NCBI GenBank assembly: GCA_045133615.1
Contig: JBGUUQ010000028.1
Span: 31,619 to 95,618, forward strand
Reading direction: 5' to 3'
DNA length: 64,000 nt
Origin: M3 sp045133615
GTDB taxonomy: Bacteria; Bacteroidota; Bacteroidia; Bacteroidales; Muribaculaceae
The notes below the pieces were generated by a model that had not been told where the DNA came from, did no database searches, and saw only the letters and a program-made list of their open reading frames with translations. A program made the position numbers and the translations under genes. Numbering within the stretch: the first letter of the stretch is position 1; each line of letters starts with the position of its first letter. Shown in pieces: positions 18,936-26,864 of the stretch.

Positions 18936-20891
18936 ATGAAACGCATTCTGCTACTACTCGTTCTTCCATTATTCCTCCTTCCGTCCGAAGCAAAGGAATA
19001 CACCTCTCCCCGTATCTTTTGGAATCATTTCCAAACAATTAATACCGGATTCAATGCAGCCTACGCCCGTGTCAACGAATTGCAGGACGGCCGTTGGATG
19101 GTACTTCACGGAGGCTCCGTTCGTTTCAGTTCAGATCAAGGCAAAACATGGACTTCAGCCATATCTATCGCTCCTACAATCTCAAATATCAACTATTCAT
19201 CACCAGATTTCATCCAACTTTCCGACGGAACGATAGTACTCGGACTTAACACCCGACCCACCGAACCTTACTCAGAAGATCGCTTGTTCGGCATACGCGT
19301 AGTGAGAAGTCTCGACAATGGCGAGACGTGGGAAGAACCGGTATACGTCTACGATGCCAAATATGAATTTATCAACGGCTGTTGGGAACCTGCGTTCCTC
19401 GAACTTCCATCAGGAGAGCTACAATGTTACTTCGCCGATGAGTCGGATTTCACCTCTTCAAGCGAGCAATGTATTTCAATGTGCCGCTCTTTCGACAAAG
19501 GCAAAACATGGAGCGAACGCACCCGCGTTAGTTTCCGAGCCGGCTCACGCGACGGTATGCCCGTACCCATTCTCACCGATTCAGGCGACATCGTCGTAAT
19601 CATCGAAGACAATGGATGGCCCGGATATTCCGGGTTCCGCGCCACCAACGTCCGCTCCTCCCTCGAAGACAATTGGAGCGAAACCGTACTCGCAGACAGC
19701 CCTAACCGTCACATCATTTTTGAGTACACCGACGACTACTCCACCTACTCCTCGGCAGCTCCCTACCTCCGCAAGCACCCCGATGGATACACCATTGCCT
19801 CTTGGATGGGCGACCACTTCGGACGACCTGTCCGCCAACAGTCAACATACGATATGTTTGTAGCCGTAGGAGATGCTGATGCCCGTAACTTCAAGGCTGT
19901 CACAGCACCGTTTGATCAATCGCTCACCCAAACGTCGCAATGGAACAGCGTCACCGTACTTCGTGACGGCACTATTTTAGCTAATGGCAACGGACTCTCC
20001 ACAGGCGAACTTACATTGGCAAAAGGCTATCTGAAAACCTATTTTGAGGCCGATTACGGCACCCCTACAATCGACGGGACATCCATTCGCGAGACCTATA
20101 CCGAAAAATATGCCCGCCAGATAATGCTCGGAGCCAAATCGGGATATCGCTCACGCGTGGCAGCCGACCTCCTCTACGACGACAAGTACCTATATTTTAC
20201 CGCTCAAATTTACGATAAGAATATCGTAAAAGATGGAGAAATCGATAACGATGGTTACGAACTATTCTTCGACTTTGAAAATAACTGTACCGAAAATACT
20301 TTAGGTCTCCCCGGTATGTTCCAATTCTACTTCGGAGCCAATGGCGAAATAGTAATGAAAGCAGGAAGCACAAGCATGCGTTGGAATACAATCGAAGACA
20401 CAAGCGACATAACGTATCTCCTCAATTTTAAAAGCAGTTACTACGAGACCGAAGTAGCCATCCCATGGTCACTCCTCGGCTATGACGCCCCTCCGGTCAA
20501 TAACAAAATACGCATGGATCTTCGCATTAAAGATTTCACCGGAACAAAATACAACGACGATCTTACAATTCCCGATGCTATACGCCGTCAATCATGGTCG
20601 TGGATGGAGTTGAAACTCAACCCGGCACCTGAAAGCAAAATAGAAGACGTCGTGACAGACAACACCGACCGCGAAGTCCTTACTATCGTCGACAACTCCA
20701 CCATCCACGTCAGCTGTGCCATCACCAACATCCAATCAGTGACACTGTTCGCTCTCAATGGAGCAGTTGTAACACAACTCAACGACTGCGGGTCATCAAT
20801 CGCAATCGACGCTCCAACCACCGGTTTGTACATCATCAATGTAATGCTCGACGATGGTCGCTCCATAAACAGAAAACTCATATGTAAATAA
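18936..20891 (+). CDS. GH93-like (sialidase-fold) propeller with CBM9-like domain, copy 3
   Basis: A 651-residue paralog, 13 bp after copy 2 and the last of the tandem set. Signal peptide about 1-19; propeller about 25-370; CBM9-like domain about 375-565 (YFEADYGTPTIDG); C-terminal tail ending INRKLICK. The candidate active-site residues are retained: E151 in CWEP, E169, E177, RDGMP (205-209) and E224. The first Asp box reads SSDQGKTWT. Blade 1 differs from the other copies (ARVNELQDGRWMVLH instead of ARIIQLQDGR), so the substrate pocket may differ. The same family call and caveats apply as for copy 1. Confidence 0.7.
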   Translation: MKRILLLLVLPLFLLPSEAKEYTSPRIFWNHFQTINTGFNAAYARVNELQDGRWMVLHGGSVRFSSDQGKTWTSAISIAPTISNINYSSPDFIQLSDGTIVLGLNTRPTEPYSEDRLFGIRVVRSLDNGETWEEPVYVYDAKYEFINGCWEPAFLELPSGELQCYFADESDFTSSSEQCISMCRSFDKGKTWSERTRVSFRAGSRDGMPVPILTDSGDIVVIIEDNGWPGYSGFRATNVRSSLEDNWSETVLADSPNRHIIFEYTDDYSTYSSAAPYLRKHPDGYTIASWMGDHFGRPVRQQSTYDMFVAVGDADARNFKAVTAPFDQSLTQTSQWNSVTVLRDGTILANGNGLSTGELTLAKGYLKTYFEADYGTPTIDGTSIRETYTEKYARQIMLGAKSGYRSRVAADLLYDDKYLYFTAQIYDKNIVKDGEIDNDGYELFFDFENNCTENTLGLPGMFQFYFGANGEIVMKAGSTSMRWNTIEDTSDITYLLNFKSSYYETEVAIPWSLLGYDAPPVNNKIRMDLRIKDFTGTKYNDDLTIPDAIRRQSWSWMELKLNPAPESKIEDVVTDNTDREVLTIVDNSTIHVSCAITNIQSVTLFALNGAVVTQLNDCGSSIAIDAPTTGLYIINVMLDDGRSINRKLICK

Positions 20892-20953
20892 TAGCACAGA
20901 CTCTAAAATACGATAAGCTGTGGCATCCTCTGTCACAGCTTATTGATTAAGTG

Positions 20954-21256
20954 TCTCTTAGTAAGAGACACTCAATGGTATGTAAAATTAGTTCAATCTT
21001 GGTAAAAACATCCACAATCCGTTGTTTTTTTGTTTTTAATTAACATTAAAATGGTAAAAACGTCCAAAATATTGCTGCGTTTGGGATTTCAACATAGTTA
21101 TGTAAATTGTCAACATAAATTAGGTAGATATAGTACGTTATTGGCTTTCTATCATTGTTTTGGATTTGGCTACTTTAAATATTCTGTTTAGCATCGAGTC
21201 TTGTAATTGGTTGAAACTTAGTACGGGAGCTCAAATGAGTGTCTCTTACTAAGAGA
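20954..21256. repeat. 303-bp segment with 21-bp terminal inverted repeats (MITE-like)
   Basis: The left end 20954-20974 is exactly the reverse complement of the right end 21236-21256. Each end contains the palindrome TCTCTTA-N-TAAGAGA (20954-20968 and 21242-21256), and the identity goes on for six more bases on the inner side (CACTCA / TGAGTG). The inside is AT-rich and non-coding. This looks like a miniature inverted-repeat element, though no adjacent target duplication is visible; alternatively the two palindromes are paired operators of an unknown regulator. Confidence 0.5.
21001..21065 (-). promoter_or_regulatory. Candidate HTCS binding sites before the regulator gene
   Basis: GGTAAAAACATCC (21001-21013) and GGTAAAAACGTCC (21053-21065) are 52 bp apart. 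Read on the minus strand they give GGA(T/C)GTTTTTACC, matching the pair before the GH2 gene at 5076-5108. If real, the regulator also acts on its own promoter. Confidence 0.45.
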
Positions 21257-21301
21257 TTGATGCCTGATATAACTCCTAACTTCAACAATAACAAAGCACC
21301 T

Positions 21302-24300
21302 ATGCCCCGTATAATTTCATCTATATTATTCACTCTCATCGCTTTAACCTTATTCACTTCTTCAGCCGGAGAAAGTTACAGTTTCCAACAGATTACCAAT
21401 AAAGACGGACTTCCTCATCAACAAGTTGAAGATTTATTGCAAGACGACAACGGAATCCTATGGATAGGGACTCGAAACGGTCTCGCCAAATACGACGGCT
21501 ATGACATTACAACATACTTCCATCAAGAAGGGAATCCCAATTCCATTCCACACAATACCATCATAGGACTCTTTCAAGACAGCAAGGGACGTATCTGGGT
21601 CGGAACTAACCGAGGTATCTGTCAATACCATCCGGAAAGCGACAACTTTAAATGCTACTCACCACAACATGACAACGCCTCCTACATCGTAGAAAACCAC
21701 GACGGAAAAATAATCTGTGGAGGAACATCCGGATTATATCTGTTCGACGAAGCAACAGATTCGTTCAATATCCTCCACCGCAAAGAACGTCAAACAATAC
21801 TCGCCTTGACCATCGACAACCAAAATCGTCTCTTTTTCGCTACCAACAACTCTATTTCGTTTTTTGACTCATCACTATCCAAAATCACCCAACTTAATCC
21901 ATCTCTGTATTCAGATTTTCTCTACGGCTCCGACAAGATCGTACCTCTTTTCTTCGACTCTTCCAACCGACTTTGGATCGGACGTAACGGCAAGGGTGTG
22001 ATGTGGGTAGATCTTGTATCGGGCACAACCAAACAGTATCCGGCCGAAAAGATTTCAGACGGCACGGTAAGAGCCATCACCGAGGATCATCAACATAACA
22101 TCTGGCTCGGTTCGGAAAACGGTATCACTGTCATAACACAAAACGACGATATTGAAATCATACATCCGAGTTTTTCGGAGAAAAATGCGCTCAACGATAA
22201 TGCCATCTACACCATCATCTGCGACCGCAACAACAATATTTGGATCGGGACTTACTTTGGCGGAATCAATGTCGTATTCGACAAGACAAAGCAATTTAAC
22301 TGGATAAAACCCGGCTATAGCACGCGTAATCTCAAGGGAAAAGCCATCCGCAACATCATAGAGCCTTATCCGGGTACATTATATATAGCGTCCGAGGATG
22401 GTGGTATCAACATTTACGACTGCCATACCCGCGAGATCTCCCAGTTTAACCGACTTCCATCGATAGGGAACAACATCCACGACATCCTCTTTGACGACAC
22501 CGACAAAACGCTGTGGATCGGTTCGTTCAGAAATGGTCTATATGCCTACAATACGGCGACCAACACCCACAAATCATTCCATTCCAATAGCAATTCAGGT
22601 TTGACTTCCGATGCTATTTTCCAAATAAAACGACAAAGCAACGGCACAATATGGATTGGGACAACCAGAGGACTACGCTATTTCGACAAGCAGAGCAATA
22701 CGTTCAAGACCATCAACCACTCCATTCTCGACACAGATTTTGTGTACTGTCTCATCATCGATCGCAACGACAACATCTGGGTCGGCACAACCAGCCATGG
22801 ACTTTTTCATATCAATACCAAGACCAACGAAGTGAGCGAATGGCAAAATTCGGGCATGAACGACGTATATATTACTTGTCTTTACCAAGACTCCAAAGGA
22901 ATAGTATGGATAGGGACCAACAACAACGGGTTGCAGTATATACACCCTGATGAAATGAAGGTAAAAACACCGATTCCCGAAATGGCACTCCCTCACACCA
23001 CCATCTGCAGCATCGTCGAAGACTACCATAACCAACTTTGGGTAAGTACCAATATGGGACTCTACAAAATATCGCACGATGCCATCACTAAGTTCACAAC
23101 CGAAAACGGACTGCCATCCAATCAATTCAATTTCTCATCGGCATTTCTCGCGCAAGACAGCCTATTATACTTCGGTAGTATCAACGGACTTGTGACACTC
23201 AATCCTCAGCTGATCAACGATGCCGAAGAGCAGTTTGAAGTATATCTCAAGTGTCTTAACATCAACGATATTCCCCAAACATCCATTACCGATGGCTCGC
23301 CTCTCACACAAGCGCTTGACAATACCACCGAAATCACACTTTCCAACGAGCAAGCCAAATCGTTCAATATCGATTACATAGCCATCTCGCTTGGCAACAC
23401 TGAGTCAATAAAGTATCAAATCCGACTGCTTGGACAAGATAACACTTGGCGTAACGTAGGCTCAGAGCGTAAATTTGTCGGCAACAATCTCCCCTCAGGA
23501 TCGTACACATTACAAATCCGAGCCAACATTACCAATACCAATTGGGAGAAAGCGCCTATTAAGTCTCTACACATCACCATAAAACCGCCATTTTATCTCT
23601 CCTACTATGCATTTGCCATCTATCTGCTTCTATTCGTATTGATAATTTACTGTGCAATACGATTCTATCACAGCCGTATGTTGAAGAAAAACGAAATCAA
23701 GATTGCAGATATGCAGCAGAAAAAACTTGAGGAGTTCAATCAGATGAAATTTGAATTTTTCACCGCTGTATCACACGAACTAAAAACACCGTTATCGCTT
23801 ATTCTGGCTCCACTCAAGCATATATCTCAAAGCAAAGAATTTTCAGACGAACTCCAAACAAAAATCAATACCGTCATCAAAAGTGCAAAAAAGATGGGAA
23901 CTCTCATCGATGAGTTAATCATGTTCAACAAAGTAGAATCCGGTATATTCCGCTTCTATGTGCAACAGGGCAATCCGATAGAATTTATCGAAAACATCAC
24001 CACGCTCTACAAAGAGAATGCCAACGAGCGACAACTTAAATTTGATTTTGTCGGAGAAAACAACGGAGAACTCGCATGGTTTTCACCTCTCTATGTCGAA
24101 TGTATAGTCAACAATTTGCTTTCCAACGCCTTCAAATTCACCCCGACCGGCGGTTCAGTCCAAGTCAATGCATCTATTATCGACACCCCGTCGGGTCACA
24201 TATATCTCCATATCGAGGTAGCAGACTCCGGCATAGGAATCATCAAAGAAGAACTCAACAATATTTTCGACAAATACTACCAGACAAAACGCGGTCACAA

Positions 24301-25348
24301 CAAAAACAACAATGGCTGGGGTCTCGGACTCGCATTGGTAAAAAATCTCGTCTCCATCCATAAAGGCACCATTTCGGTGAAGAGTATCATAGGAGAAGGC
24401 TCGACATTTATAGTCGACCTCAATATTTCGGAAAAAGCATTCGAACCGAAATATCGCATCGAAGCCGACAAAACATCTCCTTCTCTCCACTACGACTTCA
24501 CAATACCCAACCACACAGAAACCATCAGTGAGAGAACTGTCACTCAACCGATGAGCGATGACAAAAATCGCTCCACCCTACTCATTGTCGAAGATAATCA
24601 GGATTTGCTTCAATTACTATCCGAAATATTCTCATCGTCCTACAATATCCACCTTGCCGAAAACGGACGTGAAGCACTCGACATCATCGCCGACCACCAT
24701 ATCGACTGCATCATTTCCGACATCATGATGCCAGAAATGGACGGATACCAACTCTGTCAACGGATCAAAACCGACATCACCACATCACACATACCCATAG
24801 TGCTTCTTTCTGCCAAAAACGACGAAAAAGATGTACTCGAAGGTATGGAATGTGGAGCCGATGCCTATATACAGAAGCCGTTTGATCCGAAAATTCTTGA
24901 ACTGCAAATAAAAAACATTTTCCGCAACAAAAAAGCCATTCAAAATCTATTGGTCAAGTCTACAAGTTCAACAGCTGCGCAAGAGGAAAAGGCAGAAGTG
25001 CCCTTACTCAACAAGCTTGACCAAGAATTTATCGAGCGCATAAACAATCTAATAGACCAAAATATTGACAACGACTCATTCTCGATTTCCGACATCACTA
25101 CCACATTGGGAATAAGCAGAAGCCTGCTTCATGTAAAGATGAAGACTCTTCTCAATATCTCTGCAAGCGAATACATACGCAAAAAACGCCTCAACAAAGC
25201 TTGCGAACTTCTCCTCAACGGCTACTCCGTTTCAGAGACAGCCTACAGCACAGGTTTTGCCGACCCAAACTACTTCTCTAAATCATTCAAAAAGGAATTT
25301 AACCTCACTCCCACCGAATACCAAAATCAAGCCAAAGAGCAGAAATAA
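21302..25348 (+). CDS. Hybrid two-component system regulator (HTCS) of the PUL
   Basis: A 1348-residue one-protein sensor-regulator. The start at 21302 (MPRIISSILF) gives a good signal peptide; starts at 21239 (GTG) or 21260 (ATG) are possible but less likely. Order: periplasmic sensor of many Reg_prop propeller repeats (LWIGT.NGL, IWVGTNRGI), Y_Y_Y domain, one membrane helix (about 770-790), HisKA with H825 in VSHELKTP, HATPase (WGLGLALVKN), receiver domain with phospho-acceptor about D1140 in ISDIMMPEMDG, and an AraC-type HTH (GISRSLLHVKMK, AYSTGFADPNYFSKSFK). Such proteins sense periplasmic oligosaccharides and switch on the neighbouring susCD operon. Confidence 0.95.
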   Translation: MPRIISSILFTLIALTLFTSSAGESYSFQQITNKDGLPHQQVEDLLQDDNGILWIGTRNGLAKYDGYDITTYFHQEGNPNSIPHNTIIGLFQDSKGRIWVGTNRGICQYHPESDNFKCYSPQHDNASYIVENHDGKIICGGTSGLYLFDEATDSFNILHRKERQTILALTIDNQNRLFFATNNSISFFDSSLSKITQLNPSLYSDFLYGSDKIVPLFFDSSNRLWIGRNGKGVMWVDLVSGTTKQYPAEKISDGTVRAITEDHQHNIWLGSENGITVITQNDDIEIIHPSFSEKNALNDNAIYTIICDRNNNIWIGTYFGGINVVFDKTKQFNWIKPGYSTRNLKGKAIRNIIEPYPGTLYIASEDGGINIYDCHTREISQFNRLPSIGNNIHDILFDDTDKTLWIGSFRNGLYAYNTATNTHKSFHSNSNSGLTSDAIFQIKRQSNGTIWIGTTRGLRYFDKQSNTFKTINHSILDTDFVYCLIIDRNDNIWVGTTSHGLFHINTKTNEVSEWQNSGMNDVYITCLYQDSKGIVWIGTNNNGLQYIHPDEMKVKTPIPEMALPHTTICSIVEDYHNQLWVSTNMGLYKISHDAITKFTTENGLPSNQFNFSSAFLAQDSLLYFGSINGLVTLNPQLINDAEEQFEVYLKCLNINDIPQTSITDGSPLTQALDNTTEITLSNEQAKSFNIDYIAISLGNTESIKYQIRLLGQDNTWRNVGSERKFVGNNLPSGSYTLQIRANITNTNWEKAPIKSLHITIKPPFYLSYYAFAIYLLLFVLIIYCAIRFYHSRMLKKNEIKIADMQQKKLEEFNQMKFEFFTAVSHELKTPLSLILAPLKHISQSKEFSDELQTKINTVIKSAKKMGTLIDELIMFNKVESGIFRFYVQQGNPIEFIENITTLYKENANERQLKFDFVGENNGELAWFSPLYVECIVNNLLSNAFKFTPTGGSVQVNASIIDTPSGHIYLHIEVADSGIGIIKEELNNIFDKYYQTKRGHNKNNNGWGLGLALVKNLVSIHKGTISVKSIIGEGSTFIVDLNISEKAFEPKYRIEADKTSPSLHYDFTIPNHTETISERTVTQPMSDDKNRSTLLIVEDNQDLLQLLSEIFSSSYNIHLAENGREALDIIADHHIDCIISDIMMPEMDGYQLCQRIKTDITTSHIPIVLLSAKNDEKDVLEGMECGADAYIQKPFDPKILELQIKNIFRNKKAIQNLLVKSTSSTAAQEEKAEVPLLNKLDQEFIERINNLIDQNIDNDSFSISDITTTLGISRSLLHVKMKTLLNISASEYIRKKRLNKACELLLNGYSVSETAYSTGFADPNYFSKSFKKEFNLTPTEYQNQAKEQK

Positions 25349-25380
25349 TAATTTGAATCAATCCACATCTCTCCATCCGT

Positions 25381-25423
25381 CCCCCAACAATGAAATCTTC
25401 GTTGGGGGATACTGTCTTTTTTT
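25381..25423 (+). terminator. Terminator after the HTCS gene
   Basis: Arms CCCCCAAC (25381-25388) and GTTGGGGG (25401-25408), followed by a T run near 25416-25423. It isolates the regulator from the following genes. Confidence 0.85.
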
Positions 25424-25488
25424 CGAGGAAATGCACAAAAATACACTTTTTTAAGACATCATTACCCTATATTTATCACCAACTTGTG

Positions 25489-25496
25489 TAATTTTG
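25489..25496 (+). promoter_or_regulatory. Promoter of the aldose epimerase gene (-7 element)
   Basis: TAATTTTG fits the Bacteroidota -7 consensus TAnnTTTG and lies 38 bp before the start codon. The epimerase gene therefore appears to have a constitutive-type promoter, unlike the other PUL genes. Confidence 0.65.
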
Positions 25497-25533
25497 CCTT
25501 TGTTACTAACAAACACTAACCAAATTCTGACAC

Positions 25534-26673
25534 ATGAAAAAATCTATTTTACTTTCAACTGCATTAGTGCTTTCGTTGACTGCCTGCAACACAACCGACA
25601 AGCAAGAACTTGCACTCATAGATCCGTCAAACTTCAAGACCACCATTGATGACAAGGCTGTAGATCTCTACACCCTTCAAAACGAAAACGGCATGGCTAT
25701 GCAAGTAACCAATTTCGGAGGACACGTCGTTTCACTTTGGGCACCCGACAAAAACGGGCACTTTGAAGATGTTGTATTAGGACACAATAATATAGATGAA
25801 TATGTCAACCATGCCGGCGAACGTTTCATTGGTTGCGTTGTAGGTCGCTACGCCAACCGCATCGCCAACGGACAATTTTCACTCAATGGCGAAACCTACA
25901 CCCTACCTCAGAACAATAACGGACAAAGCCTCCATGGAGGTCTGAAAGGTCTTGATCTTGTGGTATGGGACGTAGACACCGTTGCTGACGACATGATACG
26001 TCTCTCTTACCTCTCACCCGATGGAGAAGAAGGCTATCCCGGTAATCTCAAAATTGAGATGACATATTCATTAACACCCGACAATGAATTCAAAATCAAT
26101 TATAAAGCAACAACAGACAAACCTACCGTAGTAAACCTTTCACATCACGGATTTTTCAACCTCAAGGGCGAGGGCAAAGGAACAATTAATGACCATATCT
26201 TAACTATTTATGCAGACTCAATCACTCCGGTCAATGAAGTACTCATCCCAATTGGAAAACACCAAGCAGTAGAAGGGACCCCGTTCGACTTCCGTAACGG
26301 CAAAGCAATTGGTCAGGATGTAAACACAGAAGGTGACGAACAGCTCAAAAACGGTCAAGGCTACGACCACAATTGGGTACTCAACCGCAAATCAGCCAAC
26401 GATCTCGAATTGGCAGCATCGGTTTACGAGCCTGAAAGCGGTCGCCTACTTGAAGTACTCACCAACCAACCCGGTATGCAATTCTACGGCGGAAACTTCT
26501 TCAATGGTACCGGTAACGGCAAATATGGCGCTACCTACAACTATCGTGAAGCCATCGCCCTCGAAACGCAGAAATTCCCCGACAGCCCTAACCAGCCGTC
26601 GTTCCCCTCTACCGTCCTCAACCCCGGTGAGACTTACGATCACATCTGCGTATATCGTTTCACAACAAAATAG
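25534..26673 (+). CDS. Aldose 1-epimerase (mutarotase), lipoprotein form
   Basis: A 379-residue GalM-type enzyme that interconverts alpha and beta anomers of free sugars. The lipobox LTAC (C18) makes it a lipoprotein, so it acts outside the cytoplasm, unlike classical GalM. Diagnostic segments: VGRYANRIANG, SLHGG, the catalytic histidine region NLSHHGFFNL, and the catalytic glutamate in ALETQKFPDS. It probably speeds the use of arabinose or galactose released by the PUL enzymes. It has its own promoter and terminator, so it is a single-gene unit inside the locus. Confidence 0.93.
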   Translation: MKKSILLSTALVLSLTACNTTDKQELALIDPSNFKTTIDDKAVDLYTLQNENGMAMQVTNFGGHVVSLWAPDKNGHFEDVVLGHNNIDEYVNHAGERFIGCVVGRYANRIANGQFSLNGETYTLPQNNNGQSLHGGLKGLDLVVWDVDTVADDMIRLSYLSPDGEEGYPGNLKIEMTYSLTPDNEFKINYKATTDKPTVVNLSHHGFFNLKGEGKGTINDHILTIYADSITPVNEVLIPIGKHQAVEGTPFDFRNGKAIGQDVNTEGDEQLKNGQGYDHNWVLNRKSANDLELAASVYEPESGRLLEVLTNQPGMQFYGGNFFNGTGNGKYGATYNYREAIALETQKFPDSPNQPSFPSTVLNPGETYDHICVYRFTTK

Positions 26674-26760
26674 GCAGTAATTTAGGTTAATTAAATAGTA
26701 ATACAATTTTTCATTTGGTAGCAACCTATTAAGGTATATTTAATTTAGGTTTGAGTCAAT

Positions 26761-26812
26761 AAAAGCAGTAGAGATTAGGGGACTCCATCAAGCATATCTC
26801 TACTGCTTTTTT
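26761..26812 (+). terminator. Terminator after the aldose epimerase gene
   Basis: A 15-bp inverted repeat (AAAAGCAGTAGAGAT and its complement) ends in six T residues. Confidence 0.88.
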
Positions 26813-26864
26813 ACACATAACCTAACTGCCGCCATAATTTATAAACTAACCCAAACAATCATAT

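Larger units (their letters stand above)
20892..21301. other. Gap before the HTCS: stem-loop, inverted-repeat segment and motif copies
   Basis: About 410 bp without a gene. A stem-loop with 10-bp arms (ATAAGCTGTG and its complement, 20913-20943) lacks a good T run and may end or protect the GH93-like mRNA. The region is AT-rich and contains the inverted-repeat segment 20954-21256 and two motif copies at 21001-21065, listed separately. The frame of the regulator is open back to a GTG at 21239, but this lies inside the right inverted repeat and is not taken as the start. Confidence 0.6.

Noticed and set aside
21239..21301. GTG or early ATG start of the HTCS gene
   Set aside because: The GTG lies inside a perfect inverted repeat, and the residues before MPRIISS do not fit a signal peptide.
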